Assembly (NCBI GenBank): GCA_964529005.1
Contig: CAZGUH010000006.1
Span: 67,070 to 131,069 of the forward strand
DNA from: CAZGUH01 sp964529005
GTDB taxonomy: Bacteria; Actinomycetota; Acidimicrobiia; Acidimicrobiales; Ilumatobacteraceae
DNA length: 64,000 nucleotides
Direction: 5' to 3'
Part shown: positions 1-7,400 of the stretch, one piece after another
Position numbering within the stretch: position 1 is the first letter of the stretch
Layout: every line of letters starts with the position of its first letter
Notes under the pieces: model-generated
The model's database searches: none
Told to the model about the DNA's origin: nothing
The model's input: the letters and a program-made list of their open reading frames with translations, nothing else
Made by a program: the position numbers and the translations under genes

Positions 1-257
1 GGAAGAAGACGGCGGAACGGCTGATGGTCGAGTTGAAGAGCCGACTGTCGCTGCCGGTGCTCGACGGCGCGGCTGCCGCCGCCGGAACGGGCAGCGCGGC
101 AGGGGAGAGCCCGATCGCCAACGTGCGCGAGGCCCTGTCGGGCCTCGGGTACGGCCCCGACGAGATCCGCGACGCGATCCGCGAGCTGCCCGCCGGCGGC
201 GACGCTCCGGCGCTGTTGCGCGAGGCGCTGAAGCTGCTGGGGGCGCGGCGTGCGTGA
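1..257 (+). CDS. ruvA: Holliday junction branch migration protein RuvA, C-terminal part (5' end outside window)
   Basis: The reading frame is open from base 3 and begins with KKTAERLMVELKSRL, the end of the second helix-hairpin-helix of RuvA (GxGKKTAxRxxxELK). A flexible Ala/Gly-rich linker follows. The C-terminal domain III (about residues 30-75 of the visible part) is the three-helix module that contacts RuvB. RuvA tetramers bind four-way junctions and load the RuvB motor. The last 8 bases overlap the start of ruvB, so the two are translationally coupled. The usual upstream partner ruvC lies outside the window. Only the roughly 85 C-terminal residues are visible. Confidence 0.93.
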   Translation, partial: KKTAERLMVELKSRLSLPVLDGAAAAAGTGSAAGESPIANVREALSGLGYGPDEIRDAIRELPAGGDAPALLREALKLLGARRA

Positions 258-1281
258 CGAGTTCCTCGACCCGCAGCCGCAGGATCCCATCGAGCAGAGC
301 GACGAAGCGGGCCTCCGTCCGCGCCGCCTGGCCGACTTCATCGGCCAGCGCGAGCTCAAAGAGCACCTCGCGATCGTGCTCGAGGCGGCGCGCCGGCGCG
401 GCCAGGCGCCCGACCACCTGCTGCTCGCCGGGCCCCCCGGACTCGGCAAGACCTCGATGGCGGGCATCGTCGCCAACGAGATGGGCGTGCACCTGCACGT
501 GACGTCGGGACCAGCGCTCGAGCGCGCCGGCGACCTGGCGGCGATCCTCACGAAGCTCGAAGAGAGCGACGTGCTGTTCATCGACGAGATCCATCGGCTG
601 TCTCGTGCCGTCGAGGAGATCCTCTATCCCGCGATGGAGGACTTCCAGCTCGACATCGTCGTCGGCAAGGGCCCAGCGGCGTCGAGCATCCGCCTGCCTC
701 TGCCGCGCTTCACGCTCGTCGGCGCCACCACCCGCACCGGCATGATCACGGGCCCCCTGCGCGATCGGTTCGGGCTCGTCGCCCGCCTCGATTTCTACGA
801 CGCCGACGAGCTCGAAGCCATCGTGCTGCGCGCCGCGGGGATCCTCGGCGTCGCCATCGATCAGGCGGGCGCGTGGGAGATCGCACGCCGCAGCCGGGGC
901 ACCCCGCGCATCGCCAACCGGCTGCTGCGCCGCGTGCGCGACTTCACCGAGGTGCGCGGCGCCGGCCACATCGACGAGGCGACGGCCCGCGAAGGCTTGG
1001 CGCTGTTCGGCGTCGACGGGCTGGGGCTCGACAAGGTCGACCGAGCGATCCTGACGGCGATCTGCCACCAGTTCGGCGGTGGGCCGGTCGGGTTGTCGAC
1101 CGTGGCGATCAGCGTGGGGGAGCAGCCCGAGACCGTCGAGGACGTCTACGAACCGTTCCTCATCCAGCAAGGCCTGCTCGCACGCACGCCCCGAGGGCGG
1201 GTGGCGATGCCGCTCGCCTGGGAGCACCTCGGCCTGACCCCGCCGACCCCGACCGACCAGCCGCCGTCGCTGTTCGAGTGA
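250..1281 (+). CDS. ruvB: Holliday junction branch migration ATPase RuvB
   Basis: This is the AAA+ motor of the RuvAB branch-migration complex in recombination and replication-fork repair. The 343-residue length is normal for the family. Walker A GPPGLGKTS lies at about residues 61-69 and Walker B FIDEIHRL at about 110-117. The sensor/arginine-finger region GATTRTGMITGPLRDRFG and a C-terminal winged-helix domain (FGGGPVGLSTVA) are present. It starts at GTG inside the end of ruvA, which is the standard ruvAB arrangement. No SOS box can be assessed because the operon promoter is outside the window. Confidence 0.97.
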   Translation: MRDEFLDPQPQDPIEQSDEAGLRPRRLADFIGQRELKEHLAIVLEAARRRGQAPDHLLLAGPPGLGKTSMAGIVANEMGVHLHVTSGPALERAGDLAAILTKLEESDVLFIDEIHRLSRAVEEILYPAMEDFQLDIVVGKGPAASSIRLPLPRFTLVGATTRTGMITGPLRDRFGLVARLDFYDADELEAIVLRAAGILGVAIDQAGAWEIARRSRGTPRIANRLLRRVRDFTEVRGAGHIDEATAREGLALFGVDGLGLDKVDRAILTAICHQFGGGPVGLSTVAISVGEQPETVEDVYEPFLIQQGLLARTPRGRVAMPLAWEHLGLTPPTPTDQPPSLFE

Positions 1282-1309
1282 GCCAGGGCCGCCCGCCGGG
1301 AGCGGCCCG

Positions 1310-1315
1310 TAGCCT
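1310..1315 (+). promoter_or_regulatory. -10 box TAGCCT of queA (leaderless type)
   Basis: TAGCCT ends 8 nt before the queA GTG, in the 42-bp gap after ruvB. This spacing places the transcription start at or next to the start codon, as at many genes here. Confidence 0.45.
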
Positions 1316-1323
1316 GGCGATCC

Positions 1324-2334
1324 GTGCGTCTCGAGGACTTCGACTACGACCTGCCCGCCGAGCGCATCGCCCAGGAGCCGCTGGCCGATCGCAGCGCGGC
1401 GCGGCTGCTGGTCGACACGGGCGACGGCGCGCCGCTCGACGCGCACGTCCGCGATCTTCCGGCGCTGCTGCGCCCCGGCGATCTGCTGGTGGTCAACGAA
1501 TCGAAGGTCATCCCGGCCCGCCTGCGCCTTCGCCGCGCCACGGGCGGCGCGGCCGAGGTGCTGTTGCTCGAGCCGTCGGGCGCGCCGCGGCAGTGGCAGG
1601 CGCTGGTCCGTCCGGGCCGCAAGATCCGTGCGGGCGAGGCGTTGGTGGACGCCGCGGGCGCGCCAGCGGTCGAGCTGATCGGCCGCGCCGACGACGGTGA
1701 GACGTTCCACGTGCGGCTGCTCGGCGACGGCGACGAACAGGCGACGATCGACGCCCTGGGGGAGATGCCGCTGCCGCCGTACATCCACACCCGGCTCGAC
1801 GAGCCGTCCCGATACCAGACCGTCTACGCCGAGACGCCCGGGTCCGCCGCGGCCCCGACCGCCGGCCTGCACTTCACCCCTGCGTTGCTCGACGAACTCG
1901 CCGCGGCCGGCGTCGAGGTCGCCCGCGTCGATCTCGCCGTCGGGATCGACACGTTCCAACCGGTGACCGAGGCCGATCCGCGGGCGCACCACATCCACAG
2001 CGAGCGCTACGACGTCCCCGCCGACGTCGTCGAGCGCTGCCACGCAGCCGAGCGCGTGGTCGCGGTCGGCACCACGGCCGTCCGGGCGCTCGAATCGGCC
2101 GCGACGACGGGCTCTCTCAGCGGGCGCACATCGCTGTTCATCCACCGCGGCTACGAATGGAAGCTGGTCGACCTGCTGCTGACGAACTTCCACATGCCAC
2201 GCACGACGCTGCTGATGATGATCGACGCGTTCGTCGGGCAGCGCTGGCGGCGGCTCTACGCCGAGGCGATCGCCCGCGAGTACCGGTTCCTGTCGTTCGG
2301 GGATGCGATGCTCCTCGCCCGGAGCGCCCGATGA
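1324..2334 (+). CDS. queA: S-adenosylmethionine:tRNA ribosyltransferase-isomerase QueA
   Basis: QueA transfers and isomerises the ribosyl group of SAM onto 7-aminomethyl-7-deazaguanine at tRNA position 34, giving epoxyqueuosine. Family signatures are the N-terminal DFDYDLPAERIAQEP, the LLVVNESKVIPARL segment, EMPLPPYI, the PTAGLHFTPALLDEL motif and LLLTNFHMPRTTLLMM near the C-terminus. The length of 336 residues is normal. A GTG start is supported by the TAGCCT box 8 nt upstream. It is followed by tgt, so two steps of queuosine biosynthesis are linked. No preQ0/preQ1 synthesis genes are in the window. Confidence 0.96.
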   Translation: MRLEDFDYDLPAERIAQEPLADRSAARLLVDTGDGAPLDAHVRDLPALLRPGDLLVVNESKVIPARLRLRRATGGAAEVLLLEPSGAPRQWQALVRPGRKIRAGEALVDAAGAPAVELIGRADDGETFHVRLLGDGDEQATIDALGEMPLPPYIHTRLDEPSRYQTVYAETPGSAAAPTAGLHFTPALLDELAAAGVEVARVDLAVGIDTFQPVTEADPRAHHIHSERYDVPADVVERCHAAERVVAVGTTAVRALESAATTGSLSGRTSLFIHRGYEWKLVDLLLTNFHMPRTTLLMMIDAFVGQRWRRLYAEAIAREYRFLSFGDAMLLARSAR

Positions 2335-2353
2335 CCCGCCTGTGCTCCCCGCG

Positions 2354-2365
2354 GAGATGCATCTC
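2354..2365. repeat. Perfect 12-bp palindrome GAGATGCATCTC upstream of tgt
   Basis: A perfect self-complementary 12-mer lies in the 102-bp queA-tgt gap, 57 bp before the tgt -10 box. It could be an operator or chance. No regulator is identifiable. Confidence 0.25.
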
Positions 2366-2422
2366 TCGGACGCGTCAGCGCGACATGAACGCACGTGATC
2401 GCCGGTGTTGCCAGCACGCCGG

Positions 2423-2428
2423 TACGGT
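2423..2428 (+). promoter_or_regulatory. -10 box TACGGT of tgt (leaderless type)
   Basis: TACGGT ends 8 nt before the ATG at 2437. It argues for that ATG over the in-frame GTG at 2395. Confidence 0.5.
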
Positions 2429-2436
2429 GCACGCCG

Positions 2437-3585
2437 ATGCGTCCCGTTGAGCTGGCCGTCCGGGCAACCGATGGCGCGGCCCGCAGCGCCGAGGCGACGA
2501 CGGCGCGCGGCGCCTACCGCACCCCGTGCTTCATGCCGGTGGGCACGCGGGGCGCGATCAAGTACCTGAGCGCCGCCGACTACGAACGGCTGGGCGCCGA
2601 GATCGTGCTCGGCAACACGTACCACCTGATGCTGCGTCCCGGCGCGGAGACCGTCGCCAAGCTCGGCGGGTTGGGCGCGTTCGCCGGGTGGGGCGGCCTG
2701 ACCCTCACCGACAGCGGCGGCTTCCAGGTGTTCTCCCTCGAGCCCAAGGTCGACGACGACGGGGTCACGTTCCGCAGCACCTACGACGGTTCGCGGCGCC
2801 GCTTCACGCCCGAGTCGGCGGTCGACACGCAGGAGCTGCTCGGCGCCGACATCCAGATGGTGCTCGACGTCTGCCCGCCGCTGCCCTCGCCTCACGACGT
2901 GATCGTCACCGCGGTCGAGCGCACGGCGGCGTGGGCGGTGCGGGCTCGGGCACGGCACCGTCGGGCGGACCAGTCGCTGTTCGGCATCGTGCAGGGCGGG
3001 ATCGAGCCCGCGCTGCGTGCCGAGAGCGCGCGGCGCACCGTCGCCCTCGAGTTCGACGGCTACGGCATCGGCGGGCTGAGCGTGGGGGAGACCCGGGCGG
3101 AGATGCTGCCTGCGCTCGCCGCGACGCTCGAGCACCTCCCGCACGACCGCCCCCGCTACCTGATGGGCGTGGGCGACCCGGCGTCGCTGGTCGAAGCGGT
3201 GGCGCTCGGCGTGGACCAGTTCGACTGCGTGATGCAGACCCGGCTGGGCCGCCACGGCACCGCCCTGACGTCGACCGGGAAGCTGCACGTGAAGAACGCG
3301 TCGCACGCGCAGTCCGACGAGCCGCTCGACAGCGACTGCGGCTGCGAAGTCTGCTCCCGCCACAGCCGGGGCTACCTGCGGCACCTCTTCCAGGTGGGGG
3401 AGCCGACCGCCTCGCGCCTGCTCAGCCTGCACAACGTGGCCTGGACCTTGCAGCTGATGCAGCGGATGCGCGCCGCGATCGAAGCAGGAACGTTCGGCGC
3501 GCTGCGCCGCGAGATCCTCGCCGCGTGGGGAGACGAGGGACGGGGTCGCGGGGGCGTCCTGCCGGAGGCGGGCTCGACTCGCTAG
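2437..3585 (+). CDS. tgt: tRNA-guanine(34) transglycosylase Tgt
   Basis: Tgt exchanges guanine 34 of GUN anticodons for preQ1. The visible motifs are TPCFMPVGTRGAIK near the N-terminus, the catalytic-base loop DSGGFQVFS, the base-pocket segment LDVCPP (often DEC in other Tgts), YLMGVG, and the nucleophile region QFDCVMQTRLGRHG. In the last, the common 'PTR' is 'QTR'. The zinc site DCGCEVC plus a later His in LLSLHN is intact. The ATG at 2437 gives 382 residues, matching the family. An in-frame GTG 42 bases upstream would add an unconserved extension and was rejected. Head of tgt-yajC-secDF. Confidence 0.95.
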   Translation: MRPVELAVRATDGAARSAEATTARGAYRTPCFMPVGTRGAIKYLSAADYERLGAEIVLGNTYHLMLRPGAETVAKLGGLGAFAGWGGLTLTDSGGFQVFSLEPKVDDDGVTFRSTYDGSRRRFTPESAVDTQELLGADIQMVLDVCPPLPSPHDVIVTAVERTAAWAVRARARHRRADQSLFGIVQGGIEPALRAESARRTVALEFDGYGIGGLSVGETRAEMLPALAATLEHLPHDRPRYLMGVGDPASLVEAVALGVDQFDCVMQTRLGRHGTALTSTGKLHVKNASHAQSDEPLDSDCGCEVCSRHSRGYLRHLFQVGEPTASRLLSLHNVAWTLQLMQRMRAAIEAGTFGALRREILAAWGDEGRGRGGVLPEAGSTR

Positions 3586-3652
3586 GCTGCGCGCCGCCCT
3601 GCCTCGGGCTGTGGTGGCCCGGTCGGGGCCTTGACACGAAGCGAACGGAACG

Positions 3653-4024
3653 ATGCTGCTCTCCATCCTCATAGCGTCCGGCGGCGACTCGAACGGCAGT
3701 GGGTCGATCATCAGCATCTTGTTCCTCGGCCTCATCCTGGTCGGCGCGTACTTCCTGATGATCCGGCCGATGCGGCGCCGCCAGCGCGAGCAGGTGAACC
3801 TCCAGCGCCAGATCGAAGTGGGCGACGAGGTGATGACCACGGCCGGCGTCTACGGCTTCATCACCGGCATCGAGGGAGACGTCGTCTGGCTCGAGATCGA
3901 CGACGATGTGCAGATCCGCATCGCCCGCGCGGGCATCCAGCGCCGCGTGACGACGACCACCAGCCCGCCGGCGCCGGCCGACGATCCGGAGATCACCGAG
4001 CCTGAGAACGCCGACGGCGACTGA
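3653..4024 (+). CDS. yajC: Preprotein translocase accessory subunit YajC
   Basis: YajC is a small single-pass membrane protein that associates with SecDF at the SecYEG translocon. The 123-residue product has a short N-terminus, one membrane helix (about residues 18-38, SIISILFLGLILVGAYFL) and the family motif MIRPMRRRQREQ directly after it. The cytoplasmic domain contains VGDEVMTTAGVYGFITGIEG. The tail is Thr/Pro-rich and acidic. Its stop codon overlaps the secD ATG by one base (TGATG), so yajC-secD-secF form a coupled operon. A TTGACA at 3631-3636 has no matching -10 and is not called. Confidence 0.93.
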   Translation: MLLSILIASGGDSNGSGSIISILFLGLILVGAYFLMIRPMRRRQREQVNLQRQIEVGDEVMTTAGVYGFITGIEGDVVWLEIDDDVQIRIARAGIQRRVTTTTSPPAPADDPEITEPENADGD

Positions 4025-5664
4025 TGCGCCGCAAGCTGCTGCTGCCGCTGCTGTTCATCGTCGCGGTCGGGGTCGTCGGCGTCGCCGGGAACGCCCTGGC
4101 CGGCAACACGCCGTCGCTCGGCCTCGACCTCCAGGGAGGCATCTCGGTCACCAAGGTCCCCGTCGGCGACTACAACCGCTCCGGCCTGGAGGTCACCCGC
4201 GACCGCATCGACGAGCGGGTCAACTCGTTGGGCATCGCCGAGACCGAGGTGGTGCTCCAGGGCGACACGATCGTCATCAACCTCCCCGGCGTGCGCGATC
4301 AGCAGCAGGCGATCGACATCACGAACGTCAGCGGCCAGGTCTACATCCGCCCGGTGTTCCAGTGCTTCGCGGCGGCGCCTGACACCGGCGGCACGGACTC
4401 GACGACGACCTCGAGCACGGTCGCCGGGGCGACCACGACGGCGCCCACCGGCAGCCTGCCCGGCGGCGGGGGCGGCGAGTCCCGCGTGCTCTCGGCGCCC
4501 GGCGAGACCACGACGACGTCACAGCCGCCCGACGACACGACGACCACCACGACGACGCAGCCTGCCGACGGGTCGACGACGACCACGTCCAGCACGACGC
4601 CCAGCGACGAAGGGTCGTCGGATGAAGGGCCATCGGATGTCGTGGTCTCGGACCCGACGACCGCCCAGGTCCTGCCCACCAAAGACGGCGGCCAGTGCTA
4701 CATCGGCCCGGCGTCGCTCGACCCCCTCACCGGAGCCCCCAGCAGCACCGGCGAGGTCTTCGACGACGACGCCGATGCGGTCATCCTCGAGGGCGGCTGG
4801 GCCGTCAACGTCGGCCTCACGGGCAAGGGCCAGAGCGTCTGGAACGACCTCGCCTTCCAGTGCTACAGCGGGACGTCGACGTGCCCGAGCCGGCAGCTGG
4901 CGATCGAGATCGACGGGGTGATCCAGACCGCGCCGGTCGTCCAGACGCCCAGCTTCCAGGACACGGTGTCGATCACCGGCATGGACAACGAGCGCGAGGC
5001 ACGGGCGATCGCCAACGTGCTGCGCTCCGGCGCTCTGCCCGTGCGGCTCGAGAACGCCAGCGTGTCGGCGGTGTCGGCGACGCTCGGCAAGGACTCGCTC
5101 GACGCCGCGATCATCTCCGGCGCGGTCGGCATCCTGCTCGTGCTGCTGTTCATGTTCTTCTACTACCGGTGGCTGGCGATCGTCGCCGTCGGCGGCATCG
5201 CGCTGTCGGGGGCGCTGCTGTGGACGGTGGTGTGCCTGCTGTCGGCGCAGGGGAACCTCGCGCTGACGCTGTCGGGCGCGGCCGGCATCATCGTGTCGAT
5301 CGGCGTCACGGTCGACTCCTACGTGGTGTTCTTCGAACGCCTGAAGGACGAGGTGCGCTCGGGCCGCACCCTGCGCAACTCGGTCCAGCGCGGGTTCGAC
5401 GCGTCCTGGCGCACGATCCTGGCGGCCAACGGCGTCTCGCTGATCGGCGCCGCCGTCCTGTGGTACCTGTCGATCGGCTCCGTGCGCGGCTTCGCGTTGT
5501 TCCTCGGCCTGTCGACGGTGATCGACCTGATCGTCGCGTGGTTCTTCACCCGCCCGCTCGTGCTGCTCATCGCGCGCAGCGGCTGGTTCACGAACCGCAA
5601 GGTGATGGGCATCGCCGTGTCCCGCAAACCCGACGCCGCCGAGCCGCGGGGGGTCACGCCATGA
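4024..5664 (+). CDS. secD: Protein translocase subunit SecD (with Thr-rich insertion)
   Basis: SecD works with SecF to pull exported proteins across the membrane using the proton gradient. The 546-residue protein has an N-terminal membrane helix (about 4-22), the LGLDLQGGISV motif, the first extracytoplasmic domain, and six C-terminal helices starting near residue 360 with IISGAVGILLVLLFMFFYYR and the GVTVDSYVVFFERLKDE signature. Residues about 120-208 (bases about 4381-4650) are a low-complexity run of Thr, Ser, Gly and Pro with TTTT stretches, inserted into the extracytoplasmic region. The frame continues on both sides, so it is a real insertion and not a frameshift. It overlaps secF by 4 bp (ATGA). 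Confidence 0.96.
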   Translation: MRRKLLLPLLFIVAVGVVGVAGNALAGNTPSLGLDLQGGISVTKVPVGDYNRSGLEVTRDRIDERVNSLGIAETEVVLQGDTIVINLPGVRDQQQAIDITNVSGQVYIRPVFQCFAAAPDTGGTDSTTTSSTVAGATTTAPTGSLPGGGGGESRVLSAPGETTTTSQPPDDTTTTTTTQPADGSTTTTSSTTPSDEGSSDEGPSDVVVSDPTTAQVLPTKDGGQCYIGPASLDPLTGAPSSTGEVFDDDADAVILEGGWAVNVGLTGKGQSVWNDLAFQCYSGTSTCPSRQLAIEIDGVIQTAPVVQTPSFQDTVSITGMDNEREARAIANVLRSGALPVRLENASVSAVSATLGKDSLDAAIISGAVGILLVLLFMFFYYRWLAIVAVGGIALSGALLWTVVCLLSAQGNLALTLSGAAGIIVSIGVTVDSYVVFFERLKDEVRSGRTLRNSVQRGFDASWRTILAANGVSLIGAAVLWYLSIGSVRGFALFLGLSTVIDLIVAWFFTRPLVLLIARSGWFTNRKVMGIAVSRKPDAAEPRGVTP

Positions 5665-6839
5665 GTACGGTCGCGCCGGAGACAGAGCGCCGCGAGGCCG
5701 TCGAGAATCGCGAGCGGCGCGGCGTCTTCGGCCGCCTGTACCACGGCGAGACCGCGATCGACTTCTACGCGATGCGATGGTGGGGGATCGTCTTCTCCGG
5801 CGTGCTGGTCGTCGTCACGGTCGTGTCGCTCTTCGCCCAGCAGCTCAACCTGGGCATCGACTTCGAGGGCGGCGTGGCGTGGGAGGCCCCCGCGGCGAAC
5901 CTCAGCACCGACGAGGTGCGGTCCATCCTCAGCGACAACGGCGTCGACGGCGACAGCGCCAAGATCCAGGTGCTCGGCCAGAACGAGTCGATGCGCGTGC
6001 AGGTCGGCGAGCTCGATCAGGAGACGCAGCGCGCGGTCCAGGAGGATCTCGCCGCGGCCGCCGACGTCGGCGTCGACGACGTCAGCGTCAACGCGGTCAG
6101 CGCCTCGTGGGGCAAGACCATCACCCGCAAGGCGATCCGCGCGCTCGTGGTCTTCCTGATCATCGTGTCGGCGTTCATCTCGTGGCGGTTCGAGTGGCGC
6201 ATGGCGATCGCCTCGATCGCGGCGATGGTCCACGACGTGCTCATCAGCGTCGGCGTCTACAGCGTCTTCCGCTTCGAGGTCACCCCGGCGACGGTCACGG
6301 CGTTCCTCACCATCTTGGGGTTCTCGCTGTACGACACGATCGTCGTCTTCGACAAGGTGAAGGAGAACACGGCGCGCTACTCCGGCGGGCGAGCGAGCTA
6401 CGCCGACATCACCAACATCTCGATGAACCAGGTGCTGATGCGGTCGCTGAACACCAACCTCGCCGCGATGCTCCCGGTGCTGTCGCTGCTGGTGCTCGGC
6501 TCCGGGATCATGGGAGCGGTCGCGCTGCGGGAGTTCGCCCTCGCATTGCTCATCGGCGTGATCACCGGCTCGTACTCGTCGGTGTTCATCGCCACGCCGG
6601 TGCTGACGTTGCTGAAGGAGCGCTCCGGCCGGTTCCGGGCGATGCGCGGCCAGCACGCCGTCGGCGAGGAGCTCGAACGGATGGTGCTCGGCGGACCTCC
6701 GCCCAGCCGCCACGCAGGGCGCGCCCGGACTGCAGAGGCAGCGAGCGACACCGCCGCCGCGCACACGCCGGTGGTCGAGGCCAGCCCGGCCACCGTGCTG
6801 ACCCACGCCCCGCGCCCACGCAAGAAGCGCCGCAGGTAG
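5661..6839 (+). CDS. secF: Protein translocase subunit SecF
   Basis: This is the partner of SecD. An ATG at 5661 overlaps the secD stop and gives 392 residues. Features are an N-terminal cytoplasmic stretch, a first helix around residues 38-58 (WWGIVFSGVLVVVTVVSLF), the SecF motif LGIDFEGGVAWE, and the helices ALVVFLIIVSAFISWRFEW and FLTILGFSLYDTIVVFDKVKEN. The tail (last 60 residues) is Ala/Pro-rich and ends in a basic cluster RPRKKRRR, a common actinobacterial extension. A longer open frame runs upstream through secD but has no SecF-like content. Confidence 0.96.
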   Translation: MSTVAPETERREAVENRERRGVFGRLYHGETAIDFYAMRWWGIVFSGVLVVVTVVSLFAQQLNLGIDFEGGVAWEAPAANLSTDEVRSILSDNGVDGDSAKIQVLGQNESMRVQVGELDQETQRAVQEDLAAAADVGVDDVSVNAVSASWGKTITRKAIRALVVFLIIVSAFISWRFEWRMAIASIAAMVHDVLISVGVYSVFRFEVTPATVTAFLTILGFSLYDTIVVFDKVKENTARYSGGRASYADITNISMNQVLMRSLNTNLAAMLPVLSLLVLGSGIMGAVALREFALALLIGVITGSYSSVFIATPVLTLLKERSGRFRAMRGQHAVGEELERMVLGGPPPSRHAGRARTAEAASDTAAAHTPVVEASPATVLTHAPRPRKKRRR

Positions 6840-6842
6840 CGG

Positions 6843-6848
6843 TATCCT
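6843..6848 (+). promoter_or_regulatory. -10 box TATCCT of apt (leaderless type)
   Basis: TATCCT ends 6 nt before the apt ATG, in the 15-bp gap after secF. Confidence 0.4.
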
Positions 6849-6854
6849 CCGACC

Positions 6855-7397
6855 ATGACGCACGAGGCCGCAGCACCCGACGCCGGCTGGCTGCGCGAGC
6901 TGGTCCGCGACATCGTCGACTACCCCCGGCCGGGCATCACGTTCCGCGACATCACGCCGCTGCTGGGCGACGCCAAGGGCTTCCAGCGCTCCGTCGACGA
7001 GTTGGCCGGCCGCTTCGACGGAGTCGCGGTCGATCGGGTGCTCGGCATCGAGGCCCGCGGCTTCATCGTCGCCGCGCCGGTGGCCTACCTGCTGAACGCC
7101 GCGTTCGTCCCGGTGCGCAAGGCCGGGAAGCTGCCCTGGCAGGTCGCCCGCGAGGAGTATGCGCTGGAGTACGGCACCGACAAGCTCGAGATCCATCGCG
7201 ACGCCATCCATCCCGGCGAGCGCATCCTGGTGATCGACGACGTGCTGGCGACGGGCGGCACCGCGGCGGCGACATGTCGCTTGGTCGAGACGCTCGACGG
7301 TGTCGTCGCCGGGGTGGGGGTGCTGATCGAGTTGTCCGCTCTCGGCGGTCGCGCCGCGCTCGGCGAGAGGATGGTCGAGAGCCTGGCGGTGTACTGA
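6855..7397 (+). CDS. apt: Adenine phosphoribosyltransferase
   Basis: Apt salvages adenine with PRPP to form AMP. The 180-residue type I phosphoribosyltransferase has the N-terminal PRPGITFRDITPLL motif typical of Apt, the substrate loop IEARGFIVAAP, VPVRKAGKLPW, and the PRPP-binding signature ILVIDDVLATGGT at about residues 124-136. It lies between secF and rel, as in many actinobacteria, where purine salvage sits beside stringent-response control. The rel GTG follows 3 bp after its stop. Confidence 0.95.
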   Translation: MTHEAAAPDAGWLRELVRDIVDYPRPGITFRDITPLLGDAKGFQRSVDELAGRFDGVAVDRVLGIEARGFIVAAPVAYLLNAAFVPVRKAGKLPWQVAREEYALEYGTDKLEIHRDAIHPGERILVIDDVLATGGTAAATCRLVETLDGVVAGVGVLIELSALGGRAALGERMVESLAVY

Positions 7398-7400
7398 ACC

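Noticed and set aside
2395..2436. Upstream GTG start for tgt
   Set aside because: The extra 14 residues are not conserved and lie upstream of the TACGGT box that fits ATG 2437.
3631..3636. TTGACA before yajC as a -35 element
   Set aside because: No -10-like hexamer follows at 16-19 bp before the start codon, only GC-rich coding sequence.
4500..4630. Frameshift or assembly slip in the ACG-rich stretch of secD
   Set aside because: The correct SecD frame continues before and after the stretch and all six C-terminal helices are intact.
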